Part shown: positions 28,801 through 37,606 of the stretch, piece after piece
How the letters are laid out: every line of letters begins with the position of its first letter
Numbering within the stretch: position 1 is the stretch's first letter
Assembly: GCA_015057615.1 (NCBI GenBank)
Contig: SVEA01000177.1
Location: 1-56,532, forward strand
Origin: Lachnospiraceae bacterium
Lineage (GTDB): Bacteria > Bacillota > Clostridia > Lachnospirales > Lachnospiraceae
DNA length: 56,532 nt
Direction of reading: 5' to 3'
Notes under the pieces: model-generated
What the model was told of the DNA's origin: nothing
The model's input: the letters and a program-made list of their open reading frames with translations, nothing else
Database searches by the model: none
Translations under genes and position numbers: made by a program

Positions 28801-30249
28801 TTAGGAGCGCAGCCAGATAAATTTTGTACTGTCATAATCCTTGCTTAACTGTCCGTTCTCGATCACCATCAGCCGGTCTGCCACCACCAGGGAATCCGAC
28901 AGGCTTACCGCGAGGATAATAACCGTAATTCCTTTCTTTTTAAGCTCCTGAAGCAAATGAATGATATGCATTCTCAAGTACATGTCCGCACCGGAGAAAG
29001 GCTGCATGCAGAATACTACCTTGGGATTATATAGATGCACTCGGTTATAAATCATACTGTAGAGTGCCGCGGGAGACAGTGCAGAAACCTCTTTTGCATG
29101 AATGCTTTCTCCGACCACAGGCATATATTCCTGTGCGATACTCCATAGAAGCTTCTTTCGTAAATGTAGATTCCACTGCTTCCGCTTAAGAAGAAAGCTT
29201 AAGTTTTCAAGATAGCTAAAATCCTTAAAAACCATTGTTTGCAGAGGGTATTCATGGATAAAGCACACCCCCTTCTTAAGAGCATAGGACGGATTCTTCC
29301 TAAGATACGGCTGCCCGTCCAGAAGAATCGAACCACTCTTCGGAGCCAGGCACCCATTCATGAGATCAATGATATCCGTTAAAATGGTATTGTTCATATC
29401 CAGCAGAACGGTACATTCTCCTTTTTCAACCGAAAAGCTTAAATCTTTGATATGTTCGGTTGTAATATTGTTCAACTGCAATATTTTTTTCTTATGAACC
29501 TTTTTCATCTCCGGATTCTTAATATCATAAAAATCCTTACAATAAGGCTTTATTTTATCGTCTGTAAACTCCTTCTGATCCAGAACCTTTATAATTTTAC
29601 CGTTTTCCATTAAGGCGATCCGGTTGCAGATCTGAAATGCCTCTTCGTGATGGTTGCAGATATAAAGAAAGGACAGCCCCTCCCCGCAGTAATACCGGAT
29701 CAACTTATGAAAAACAGCAAGCTCCGCGGCGCTGAGATAGTTGCTGATATCCTTTATCACTACAAGCTTGGTACCGGCAACCACTGCCTTCAACAGCAGC
29801 ACAAGGCATTTTTCCAGGGAAGACAGCTGGGATACCGGCTCGTTTCCTTCTATTTTTAAGTCGAGCTTTTGTAGCACATCCTTTAACCCGGCATTCAGAA
29901 CCCTTTTGTTGATCAGATAGCTTTTAAAGCCGTTTCTCAGAACAAAGATATTATCCACCACCGTTAAATCCTCGACTAAACCGTTCTCCTTCTCGATTAC
30001 GACCACCTTATTCGACTCAAACGTGCTTTCCTCATAGCTGTTTACCAAGATTTCATCCATATAAATTCTGCCGTAGTGGAGCGGCAAATTCCTACATAGC
30101 AGATCCACCAGTTCTTTCTCTCCATGGGCATTGATGCATACAAGCCCCAGAATCTCCCCTCGAAATATATGTAGATTAAAATTATCCAGCAGGGTGACTC
30201 CATCCACAATTCTTGTCACCTTTTCCAGGCGTAAAACTTCTTCCTTCAT
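28801..30249 (-). CDS. Degenerate double-ABC protein, probable pseudo-ATPase beside a two-component system
   Basis: The 482-residue protein has the layout of RbsA-type sugar ATPases: two ABC domains, each beginning with a beta-strand core (LRLEKVTRIVDGVTLLDNFNL; LQLNNITTEHIKDLSFSVEKGE). Every catalytic motif is lost. Walker A reads CINAHGEKE in domain 1 and LLDMNNTILTD in domain 2; signatures are VSQLSSLEK and VSALSPAAL; Walker B reads LVVIKDIS and VVFCMQPFS. The switch histidines survive only partly (CNHHEEA). The frame is intact over 482 codons with a good AAAGGAGTAAG start, so the loss seems selected, not decay. It follows the kinase gene by 5 bp. A signalling or adaptor role is inference. 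Confidence 0.85.
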   Translation of the reverse strand: MKEEVLRLEKVTRIVDGVTLLDNFNLHIFRGEILGLVCINAHGEKELVDLLCRNLPLHYGRIYMDEILVNSYEESTFESNKVVVIEKENGLVEDLTVVDNIFVLRNGFKSYLINKRVLNAGLKDVLQKLDLKIEGNEPVSQLSSLEKCLVLLLKAVVAGTKLVVIKDISNYLSAAELAVFHKLIRYYCGEGLSFLYICNHHEEAFQICNRIALMENGKIIKVLDQKEFTDDKIKPYCKDFYDIKNPEMKKVHKKKILQLNNITTEHIKDLSFSVEKGECTVLLDMNNTILTDIIDLMNGCLAPKSGSILLDGQPYLRKNPSYALKKGVCFIHEYPLQTMVFKDFSYLENLSFLLKRKQWNLHLRKKLLWSIAQEYMPVVGESIHAKEVSALSPAALYSMIYNRVHLYNPKVVFCMQPFSGADMYLRMHIIHLLQELKKKGITVIILAVSLSDSLVVADRLMVIENGQLSKDYDSTKFIWLRS

Positions 30250-30254
30250 CGGGC

Positions 30255-31265
30255 TTACTCCTTTTGAATTAGGGGAAGCGTAATCTCTACATCGGTTCCC
30301 ACATTGCGGCGGCTGTAAACATTAAGTCCGTACTCTTCTCCAAAGAGAAGCTGTATCCGCCGATTTACATTAACGAGGGCAATTCCTCCCTTTTCCTCGC
30401 TTTCCGGTTTTACATAATCAAAGGAGGAATGATTCAGCTTCTGATTCAGCTCTTCCAGAGTATCTTCCTCCATCCCCAGACCATCATCTGAAATAATCAG
30501 GATCAAGCGTTTCGGCGTTGTCTCAACCTTAATCCGGACCGTTCCTTTCCCAACCTTCATCTCAATGCCATGATATACCGCATTTTCCACAATCGGCTGC
30601 AAAGTCAGCTTCGGAAGCCGGTACTGCAATACGATGGCTTCCTCCTCCGGATCGATTTCAATACTAAGATTCAACCGTTCCCCGAAACGGTACTGCTGGA
30701 TAATATAATAATTATCAATGTTGGTTAGCTCATCCTCCAGCGTTACCAGATGCTCCACATTCGATATGGTATAGCGAAAGAAGGTGGACAAAGCTTCCGT
30801 CATCTCGGCTGCGCTATCCAGACCTGCTACCAGAGCCTCCCCTCGAATCCCTTCCAGCGTATTATATAGGAAATGCGGATTAATCTGATTCTGCAGTGCC
30901 AGAAACTGTGCCTGCTTTTTTGAGACACTGATCAGCTCATTCGTATTCACCATTTCCTTAAATTTAGCCATGATTCCTTCCACTTCCGGAGAAATATATA
31001 CCGCAGAGTCCCCGTTTAAGGTATAACCATTGATAAAAAGCTGCAGTATCCGCTTATTTCTCCGATACGGTTGATAAATCCACCGATAGCTGCCGTACAG
31101 AACCGCACTATAGATAATGACACCAGATAATGCAACCGGAAGATAGGCAACATGGTAAGTTGCTGCCCCTGCAAACAGAATTAATAAGAGCACCGTAACA
31201 ATGACATAGAGAAAAAACAGAATCCTAATTCGATACGTGATAAACCTGCTCTTTCCACGCTCCAC
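30255..31265 (-). CDS. Sensor histidine kinase, LytS/YesM-type, with almost no extracellular part
   Basis: The 336-residue protein has two adjacent membrane helices (about residues 12-34 and 40-60) with a loop of only a few residues, then a short linker, the His_kinase domain with the phospho-acceptor in QINPHFLYN, and an HATPase_c domain with PIVENAVYHGIE and ISDDGLGME. YesM relatives normally have a large extracellular Cache-type domain; it is missing here. I chose the GTG at 31265 since GGGGGTG lies six bases upstream; the longer frame would overlap the regulator gene. It lies between the regulator and the degenerate ABC gene. Confidence 0.93.
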   Translation of the reverse strand: MERGKSRFITYRIRILFFLYVIVTVLLLILFAGAATYHVAYLPVALSGVIIYSAVLYGSYRWIYQPYRRNKRILQLFINGYTLNGDSAVYISPEVEGIMAKFKEMVNTNELISVSKKQAQFLALQNQINPHFLYNTLEGIRGEALVAGLDSAAEMTEALSTFFRYTISNVEHLVTLEDELTNIDNYYIIQQYRFGERLNLSIEIDPEEEAIVLQYRLPKLTLQPIVENAVYHGIEMKVGKGTVRIKVETTPKRLILIISDDGLGMEEDTLEELNQKLNHSSFDYVKPESEEKGGIALVNVNRRIQLLFGEEYGLNVYSRRNVGTDVEITLPLIQKE

Positions 31266-31278
31266 AACACTCACCCCC

Positions 31279-32895
31279 TCAGGAATACAGCTTCCTGTAC
31301 TCATTTGGCTTAATCCCGGCAACCCTCTTAAAATTCTTAGTAAAATGCTTCAAATCGCTGTATCCGACCTGTTCACAAATCCCGGCAACCGTAAGATTGG
31401 TTTCCTTTAACAGATCCTTCGCCTTATTCATTCTTACCTCCGAGAGGTACTCCTGAAAATTTGTACCGCTCTCCTTTTTAAAAAGGGTACTGAAATAGGA
31501 AGGACTGAACCCCGCAAAACCGCTGACCTCCTCTAAAGTAATCGGGCAGTTATAATGCTCCTGAATGTACTGCTTTGCCATACGAATCGGTTTGGTATCC
31601 TTCTGCTTTTTATCCTCCTTAATTTTATCCAGGGATTTTTCGACCAAGAGAGCGAAGTATTCCATTATCTCCGCTATGGAAGAGCACCGTCCGGCATGAA
31701 AGCTGAAATTATCCGCAAGCTCTTCCGGATTGCCGATATCATACTGATTCACCCGAAGGAGGGTAAGATATATATTGCAGGCTTCCAGGCAGAGCCGGTA
31801 TGCTTCATAGCCTCTTATTTTTACTTCTTTCTTTAGATCCGCCTCGAAGGATTGTACGGATGCCAATATGCCTTCGTTATCAAGGATTTCCAGCGCCGCT
31901 CCCATCGATTTGTTCAGATCGGATAGTATTCTGTCCGATACCTCACGGGCATCCACCGCCATTACTCCCTCGATTAGCCTGCCGGTTCCAGTCACCAGCC
32001 GCTCCGCCATCGCATACTGCGCCCTAAGAAATGACGCTTTCAGCCGGCTTATCTCCTCTTCCACGCTTCCTGCACCAACCGTAAGCTCTATTTTTCCAAA
32101 GACACTTTTCTGAATCATCAGATCATCCATGATCCATTTGAAATGCTTCCGTATTATTTTCCGGTTATCCTCCCGATAATTCAGTACATAGTACGTGATC
32201 GTATCGTCCACATAGCACTCGTAATCAAAGCATTGCTGTTCCAGAGAATTTCGAAACGCCTGGATAATTTTATCTTCCATAAGCCTTAGGCTGCTGTGAT
32301 TCCCTTCCCCATAACCGCAATCCATTTTAAGGATCACAATCTGAAAACAGCCTTCCTGAAAATGATAATGAAAATTCTCATTTACTTTCTCAAGGGTAAG
32401 CTCCTCACCGCTTAGATTCCTCTGCATTAAGACCTCCGTAAAAAATCCTGACCGCAGCTTTCCAAGATCCGATTGGATCCGATTTCTTAAATGCTCCTGA
32501 TCCGAAAGCAGCTCCATCCTCTTTCTGTATTTCAGGCTCATTTTCGTAAGCGTTCCCAACAGCTCATTCTTCTTAATCGGTTTTAACAGATAATCACTGA
32601 CGCCAAATTTAATCGCATTTTGTGCATATTCAAAATTACTGTAGCCGCTGATGATAATAAAGTCGATATCGTTATTGATCTGCTTGATACGGCTGATCAG
32701 CTGCAATCCATCATAACCGGGCATACGGATATCGGTAATAATCAGATCCACATTCAAACGCTTTACGAGTGCAAGCGCTTCTATGCCGTTATGCGCCATC
32801 CCAGCTACTTCCATATCAAGCGCCTGCCAGTCAATTAATTTGTAAATCAGGTTACAGACCTTCTCTTCATCATCCGCTATGATAACCTTCAACAT
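31279..32895 (-). CDS. Response regulator with AraC-type DNA-binding domain (YesN-like)
   Basis: The 538-residue protein starts with a receiver domain (acid pair D8-D9, phospho-acceptor D55 in TDIRMPGYDG, conserved lysine in LLKPIKK). A central region of roughly 300 residues follows, as in YesN-type regulators, and two helix-turn-helix motifs of the AraC class end the protein (ITLEEVSGFAGFSPSYFSTLFKKE; GYSDLKHFTKNFKRVAGIKPNEYR). Such regulators usually activate a nearby carbohydrate transporter, here most likely the ABC importer at 24.6-28.4 kb. It is the first gene of the three-gene signalling operon. Confidence 0.95.
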   Translation of the reverse strand: MLKVIIADDEEKVCNLIYKLIDWQALDMEVAGMAHNGIEALALVKRLNVDLIITDIRMPGYDGLQLISRIKQINNDIDFIIISGYSNFEYAQNAIKFGVSDYLLKPIKKNELLGTLTKMSLKYRKRMELLSDQEHLRNRIQSDLGKLRSGFFTEVLMQRNLSGEELTLEKVNENFHYHFQEGCFQIVILKMDCGYGEGNHSSLRLMEDKIIQAFRNSLEQQCFDYECYVDDTITYYVLNYREDNRKIIRKHFKWIMDDLMIQKSVFGKIELTVGAGSVEEEISRLKASFLRAQYAMAERLVTGTGRLIEGVMAVDAREVSDRILSDLNKSMGAALEILDNEGILASVQSFEADLKKEVKIRGYEAYRLCLEACNIYLTLLRVNQYDIGNPEELADNFSFHAGRCSSIAEIMEYFALLVEKSLDKIKEDKKQKDTKPIRMAKQYIQEHYNCPITLEEVSGFAGFSPSYFSTLFKKESGTNFQEYLSEVRMNKAKDLLKETNLTVAGICEQVGYSDLKHFTKNFKRVAGIKPNEYRKLYS

Positions 32896-33011
32896 CCTCC
32901 ATCCCCCATTGCTTCCTGTGGTAAATAGTACCAGTCTCTCTTTTCCATAATTATAGCATTATATGGGCTAATATGGAATGGTCCGTTTTCTCATAACGAA
33001 TATACTCAAAC

Positions 33012-33054
33012 TAAAAAAAGCCGTAACTGCAAAAAAGTTTGCATAAACGGCTTT
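33012..33054 (-). terminator. Terminator of the methyltransferase gene
   Basis: On the minus strand AGCCGTttatGCAAA pairs with TTTGCagttACGGCT, followed by TTTTTTT. It lies 5 bases beyond the stop of the gene at 33059-33925 and separates it from the regulator operon. Confidence 0.9.
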
Positions 33055-33058
33055 CCTT

Positions 33059-33925
33059 CTATTCTCTTTCCCATCTTCCGGATGCCCCGCAGGGAAGTAC
33101 CAGGCCTTTTTCCGTTACCGGCAGACCGATTTCATCTGCAGTCACTCTTCCACCGAATTTCTTACCAACCTCCGTTTCGATCATGTAGGCTAAGACACCC
33201 GGCTGCAATCCTGTCGTATACGAATTAATAAGAAAAAATAACGGGTCTTCATTTAAAACCTGGGCACATAACTGTACAAACGGATAGATGCTGTCCTCGA
33301 TCTTCCAGATCTCCCCCTTGGGACCTCTTCCGTAGGAGGGCGGATCCATGATCACCGCGTCGTATTTGTTACCGCGGCGGATTTCCCGCTCCACAAATTT
33401 AACGCAGTCATCAACAATATAGCGTATCGGCGCATCCCCCAGACCGGAGGCAATCGCATTTTCCTTCGCCCAGGTTACCATTCCCTTGGAGGCATCTACA
33501 TGGGTCACCGCTGCCCCTGCCTTCGCTGCAGCTATGGTGGCTCCGCCGGTATAAGCGAACAGATTCAACACCTTAATCTGTCTACCCTTAGCACCTCTGA
33601 TTTTCTCAGAAAACCAATCCCAGTTTACCGCCTGCTCCGGGAAAAGTCCGGTATGCTTAAAACTAAAGGGCTGCAAATGGAATGTCAGATCCTTATAGGT
33701 AATATCCCATCGCTTGGGCAAATCAAAGAATTCCCACTCCCCTCCCCCTTTTGTACTTCTATGATAATGTGCATTCCTCTTTTTCCAGCCCTTATGAACC
33801 TTCGGCGTACTCCATATGACCTGTGGATCCGGCCGTATTAAGATATAATTTCCCCAACGCTCCAGCTTTTCTCCCGTAGAGGTATCGATCACTTCATAAT
33901 CTTTCCATTCACTTGCTATCCACAT
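33059..33925 (-). CDS. Class I SAM-dependent methyltransferase, RlmI/RlmK-like
   Basis: The 288-residue protein has the AdoMet-binding motif VLNLFAYTGGATIAAAKAG with the acidic HVDAS strand end, and the catalytic motif MDPPSYGRG. This places it with the COG1092-type rRNA methyltransferases that modify C5 of cytosine or N2 of guanine in 23S rRNA. The N-terminal PUA domain of RlmI is missing; a short beta-rich segment (WGNYILIRPDPQVIW) stands in its place. The target base is not predictable. It has its own promoter and terminator, so it is monocistronic. Confidence 0.9.
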   Translation of the reverse strand: MWIASEWKDYEVIDTSTGEKLERWGNYILIRPDPQVIWSTPKVHKGWKKRNAHYHRSTKGGGEWEFFDLPKRWDITYKDLTFHLQPFSFKHTGLFPEQAVNWDWFSEKIRGAKGRQIKVLNLFAYTGGATIAAAKAGAAVTHVDASKGMVTWAKENAIASGLGDAPIRYIVDDCVKFVEREIRRGNKYDAVIMDPPSYGRGPKGEIWKIEDSIYPFVQLCAQVLNEDPLFFLINSYTTGLQPGVLAYMIETEVGKKFGGRVTADEIGLPVTEKGLVLPCGASGRWERE

Positions 33926-34015
33926 ATCATTCTCTTCCTTCTATCGTTTCTTTTTACTTCTTTTATGTGTTATATTTGACACTTAAATCAAGCTTTTCTC
34001 AAATTTTTCTTACCT

Positions 34016-34044
34016 ATTATATAACAGCTTCTACACAAATACAA
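34016..34044 (-). promoter_or_regulatory. Promoter of the methyltransferase gene
   Basis: On the minus strand TTGTAT (34039-34044) and TATAAT (34016-34021) are separated by 17 bp, about 90 bp before the start codon at 33925. Confidence 0.7.
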
Positions 34045-34082
34045 TATAGAAGCTGCACAGCCGCCCCTCCTAATCTTATCTT

Positions 34083-34287
34083 GTTACTGTTCATACATGG
34101 GCAAAGTCTATCCTATGATTTCGACAAATGATATCCGATCAGGAGTATTTGCATTCGTTGGTACTTTGGCTCCGTATTCTGGAGCCTTATGTACCGCTAC
34201 GTAATGAATCTTAAGCGAAAGCGTCTCCGATTCGGATACATTTGACGAAATCATAACATGGTATACATGCTGGGTGTGAACAGTAAT
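34083..34287 (+). repeat. Foldback repeat family A, copy A2, with target duplication
   Basis: A 205-bp element with terminal repeats GTTACTGTTCA (left) and TGAACAGTAAT (right). Inner arms are ATTTCGACAAATG (34118) and CATTTGACGAAAT (ending 34251). It is flanked by CTTATCTT on both sides, an 8-bp direct repeat consistent with target-site duplication. It sits between the divergently transcribed methyltransferase gene and the pspA operon. No protein is encoded. The remaining 34288-34458 should hold the pspA promoter; a TTGACG at about 34333 is the best -35 but has only a weak -10 (TAAACT) 17 bp on. Confidence 0.85.
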
Positions 34288-34458
34288 CTTATCTTAACCA
34301 TCTCTAAGCCTTCTAATTATATTTTAACTTGACGTTACGTATAATTCATAATAAACTTAAAGCAGTAATAAATTAACAGGAAAGGCAGCTGCCTGGTGCC
34401 GATTTACCGGGTGAAAAGGGAGGCTGGCTGCACATAATCAGATATGGAGGATGAGAAT

Positions 34459-35133
34459 ATGGGAATTTTAACAAGATTCAAAGATATCATGTCCAGCAAC
34501 ATCAATGCACTACTCGATAAAGCAGAAGATCCTGAGAAAATGATTGACCAATGCCTAAGAAACTTAAATTCCGACCTTGGAAAAGTAAAATCCGAGACCG
34601 CAACTATTATGGCAGAGGAACAAAGAGCCAAGAGAGCCCTTGAGGAATGCAACGAGGAAATCGCTAAAATGCAGTCCTATGCGGTAAAGGCGCTTGAGGC
34701 GAATAACGAAGCTGACGCCAGAAAGTTCCTGGAGCAGAAGGCATCCTATTCCTCCAGACAGCCAGGTCTAGAAGAGGCTTACAACTTAGCGCAAACCAAT
34801 GCCACACACATGCGTCAGATGCATGATAAACTAGTAAAGGATATTAATGAGCTGGAATCCCGCAAGGATATGATCAAGGGTAAGATCGCGGTTGCCAAAA
34901 CGCAGGAACGCATTAATAAAATGAGTTCTTCCGTAGCAAGTGCAAACAATTCCATGGCAAGCTTTGAAAAATACGAAGACATGGCAGACAAAGCCCTTGA
35001 CCGTGCGAATGCAATGGCGGAGCTTAACCGTTCCTCCTCTAATCAGAACCTTGATGATCTGATGAAAAAATATGCTTCTGATACCTCCGTTGATGATGAA
35101 CTGGCGGCACTGAAAGCTAACCTGAATAAATAG
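34459..35133 (+). CDS. pspA: PspA/IM30 family membrane-stress protein
   Basis: PspA proteins form large ESCRT-III-like assemblies that protect damaged membranes. The 224-residue product is almost entirely coiled coil and begins MGILTRFKDIMSSNINALLDKAEDPEKMI (described, not novel), the conserved helix 1. The ATG at 34459 has GGAGGATGAG upstream. It is the first gene of a four-gene operon matching Bacillus subtilis ydjF-ydjG-ydjH-ydjI in order and content. A hairpin follows it and may lower expression of the three later genes. Confidence 0.94.
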   Translation: MGILTRFKDIMSSNINALLDKAEDPEKMIDQCLRNLNSDLGKVKSETATIMAEEQRAKRALEECNEEIAKMQSYAVKALEANNEADARKFLEQKASYSSRQPGLEEAYNLAQTNATHMRQMHDKLVKDINELESRKDMIKGKIAVAKTQERINKMSSSVASANNSMASFEKYEDMADKALDRANAMAELNRSSSNQNLDDLMKKYASDTSVDDELAALKANLNK

Positions 35134-35145
35134 TTGCTAGGGGGT

Positions 35146-35187
35146 AATGTCCGCAAGAAAATTAGTCTTTATTTTCCTGCGGACATT
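35146..35187 (+). terminator. Hairpin between pspA and the ydjG-like gene
   Basis: AATGTCCGCAaGAAAAT pairs with ATTTTCcTGCGGACATT around an 8-base loop, followed by TTTC. It is strong enough to act as a partial terminator, giving more PspA than its operon partners. Confidence 0.7.
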
Positions 35188-35220
35188 TTCATGAGCAAGT
35201 CATAAGGAGGTCTAAAACAT

Positions 35221-36366
35221 ATGCCCACAGTAATACAATTTAAGTGTCCGAACTGCGGGGCAGACATGGCGTTCGACAGCAGCTCCGGGATGCTTCGTTG
35301 TGCCAGTTGCGGAAGGACAGATAATATTGAGAAAATGGCTGGTGGAAAAACTTCTCCGGGTGGAGAAGTGACCTATGATATGGATGAGGAGGATGAAAGT
35401 GCGGCCAGAGAAGCCTTTGATCATGATTATGAGGATGCTTCCCATGAGGATGAACCGGCCTCTCATAATACTTATCATGAGGATGAGGCAGTACAGTATC
35501 ATTGTAATAACTGTGGCGCTGTCATCATCACCGATACACAAACCACAGCAACTACCTGCAGCTTCTGCGGCGCCGGCGTTGTCCTCGGCGACCGTTTAGC
35601 CGGAAGCTTAGCTCCCACTAAGGTAATTCCCTTTACCATAGGTAAAAACCAGGCGCAGGAAGCATTTGTAAAATGGTGCCGTAAAGGCTTACTTACTCCG
35701 AAAGATTTTATGACAGCGGACCGCATTAAAAGCATCACTGGTCTATATGTTCCTTTCTGGCTCTATGATATCAATGGGCGGGGAGAAGCCGAAGCGATCT
35801 GTACTCGTGTAAGGACCTATACCCGAGGGGATTGGATCTATACCGAAACAAAATACTATGCGGTCTATCGTAAGGTGGACTTAAATTATGAGCGGGTTCC
35901 CTGTGATGCGTCTAAGAAAATGGAAGATGGTTTGATGGATAAATTGGAACCCTATGAATATAGTAATCTAAAAGATTTTAATATACCGTATCTGGCGGGG
36001 TATCTTGCAGAGAAATACGATTATGATAATACCCAGCTGCTGCCGAGGGTGAAGAACCGGGTTGCAACCTATGTGGATTCCTATCTTCGCTCCACCATCA
36101 GCGGTTATGCCAGTGTCTCCTATCAGCGCAAGGATATCCATCTGCGGCAGAAACGTGCGGATTATACGCTTCTCCCCGTTTGGATGGTATGCTATGATTA
36201 TAAGAAAGCGGAGCACAATTTTGTAATGAACGGACAGACTGGTAAGATTGTTGGAAAACCACCGTTAAGCTTCGCAAAAATAGCAGCATGGTTTAGTGGT
36301 ATCTCAGCAGGAGTTTTTCTTCTGCTTCGGATATTTACGTTTTTTTATGGGGGTGGATTAGGATGA
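35221..36366 (+). CDS. ydjG: Zinc-ribbon membrane-associated protein, YdjG-like
   Basis: The 381-residue protein has two four-cysteine zinc ribbons (FKCPNCGADMAF...LRCASCGRT; YHCNNCGAVI...TCSFCGAG) separated by an acidic stretch of about 55 residues. A large conserved region follows (FWLYDINGRGEAEAICTRVRTY), and a hydrophobic helix ends the protein (AAWFSGISAGVFLLLRIF). It probably binds the membrane and partner proteins; biochemical activity is unknown. It overlaps the next gene by 4 bases. Confidence 0.85.
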   Translation: MPTVIQFKCPNCGADMAFDSSSGMLRCASCGRTDNIEKMAGGKTSPGGEVTYDMDEEDESAAREAFDHDYEDASHEDEPASHNTYHEDEAVQYHCNNCGAVIITDTQTTATTCSFCGAGVVLGDRLAGSLAPTKVIPFTIGKNQAQEAFVKWCRKGLLTPKDFMTADRIKSITGLYVPFWLYDINGRGEAEAICTRVRTYTRGDWIYTETKYYAVYRKVDLNYERVPCDASKKMEDGLMDKLEPYEYSNLKDFNIPYLAGYLAEKYDYDNTQLLPRVKNRVATYVDSYLRSTISGYASVSYQRKDIHLRQKRADYTLLPVWMVCYDYKKAEHNFVMNGQTGKIVGKPPLSFAKIAAWFSGISAGVFLLLRIFTFFYGGGLG

Positions 36367-37277
36367 GACGTTTCTTAAAAGCATTTGTTACACAGGGATT
36401 GTCAGGTCATCATCTGCTTCCTCTTATCCTGCTGATTACCTTCCTCCTTCCGGCTCTGTATGGCAATTGTGCAATTGCAAATGCCACCGAAAATACGGAG
36501 GAAATTCCACGTATTTACGATAATGCCGGACTTTTATCCACATCGGAGAGGGAAAAGCTTGAGGATATGTGCATTACCTATGGTGAAAAAGCAGGGATTG
36601 AGATATTCATCCTTACCCATAACGATCCCGGTGCCAAGGAGCCTGAGAAATACCTTGAGGATTTTAATGCTACCTTGCCGGAGGGAGACCGGGTACTTCT
36701 TCTTATTGATATGAACGATCGTTTCATCTGGATTCAGGGATACGGACTTGCAGAAACCTATATCCATTCAAAACGAATTGATAAAATTTATGAAGCAATG
36801 AAAGGTTCCATGGGCGGCGGTGATTATGTGGAAGCCTTTGCGACCTATATCAAGAAATCCGCTGCCTATATGGAAGATGATACTGACCTAAACTGGGATC
36901 ATGATTATAGTGCCAGTTCCCCGCAATCCGGGGATGCCTACTATGATTATTACGGGGATGGGAGAAATGACCTATGGACCAGCTGGTGGTTTCAGCTTAT
37001 TGTATCCCTTATCCTCGGAGGTGTTATCGTTGGTACTATGGCTTATCATTCCAGCGGAAAAATGACCACCGGTGGATACACCTATATGGACCGAAACCAT
37101 TCCGGATTAATCGGAAGACGAGATCAATATCTTCGAACCCGTGTAACCAGGGTCAGACGCCCTAAGGAGAACACTACCACATCACATGGAAAAGGAGGCG
37201 GGTTTAACGCAGGTGGATTTCGAGGCGGCGTCTCCTCCGGCGGCAGATCTCACAGCTCCGGTGGCGGCAGATTTTAA
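36363..37277 (+). CDS. ydjH: TPM-domain membrane protein, YdjH/YgcG-like
   Basis: The 304-residue protein has an N-terminal signal or anchor helix, a TPM domain (YDNAGLLSTSEREKLEDM ... RVLLLIDMNDRFIWIQGYG), a second membrane helix near residue 220, and a glycine- and serine-rich tail ending in GGGRF. TPM domains are thought to act as extracytoplasmic chaperone or repair factors, with phosphatase activity in the plant homologue. The start codon overlaps the previous gene by four bases. Confidence 0.88.
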   Translation: MRRFLKAFVTQGLSGHHLLPLILLITFLLPALYGNCAIANATENTEEIPRIYDNAGLLSTSEREKLEDMCITYGEKAGIEIFILTHNDPGAKEPEKYLEDFNATLPEGDRVLLLIDMNDRFIWIQGYGLAETYIHSKRIDKIYEAMKGSMGGGDYVEAFATYIKKSAAYMEDDTDLNWDHDYSASSPQSGDAYYDYYGDGRNDLWTSWWFQLIVSLILGGVIVGTMAYHSSGKMTTGGYTYMDRNHSGLIGRRDQYLRTRVTRVRRPKENTTTSHGKGGGFNAGGFRGGVSSGGRSHSSGGGRF

Positions 37278-37362
37278 TCGATTGGGTTTCACTTTATTAA
37301 CCAGTCTTTTTGAAAACACGAACTTATAAGTATTATCTTATCTATAGCAAGCGATCTCAGCC

Positions 37363-37392
37363 GGATAAATCAGGATTTATCCTTAGATTTTT
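37363..37392 (+). terminator. Hairpin between the ydjH- and ydjI-like genes
   Basis: GGATAAATC and GATTTATCC form a 9-bp stem followed by TTAGATTTTT. The 329-bp gap around it, 37278-37606, is AT-rich and otherwise empty, so the next gene may have its own promoter here. Confidence 0.55.
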
Positions 37393-37606
37393 AATAAAAA
37401 GCAACCACATTATTTAATAAAAGCGAATCAGCAGGTCTGAAGATATAACAATCTACAAGGAAGCATTCATTCACTTCCCATAAGCGCAATTGCTATATTA
37501 TATATCGTTATGAATTTATATTCTAATAGATACAAATTTTACGTTTTCAATCAATATGTATTTAAATGTCATAGACCTGCTTGATAGAAAGAATGGAGGA
37601 ACCGAT

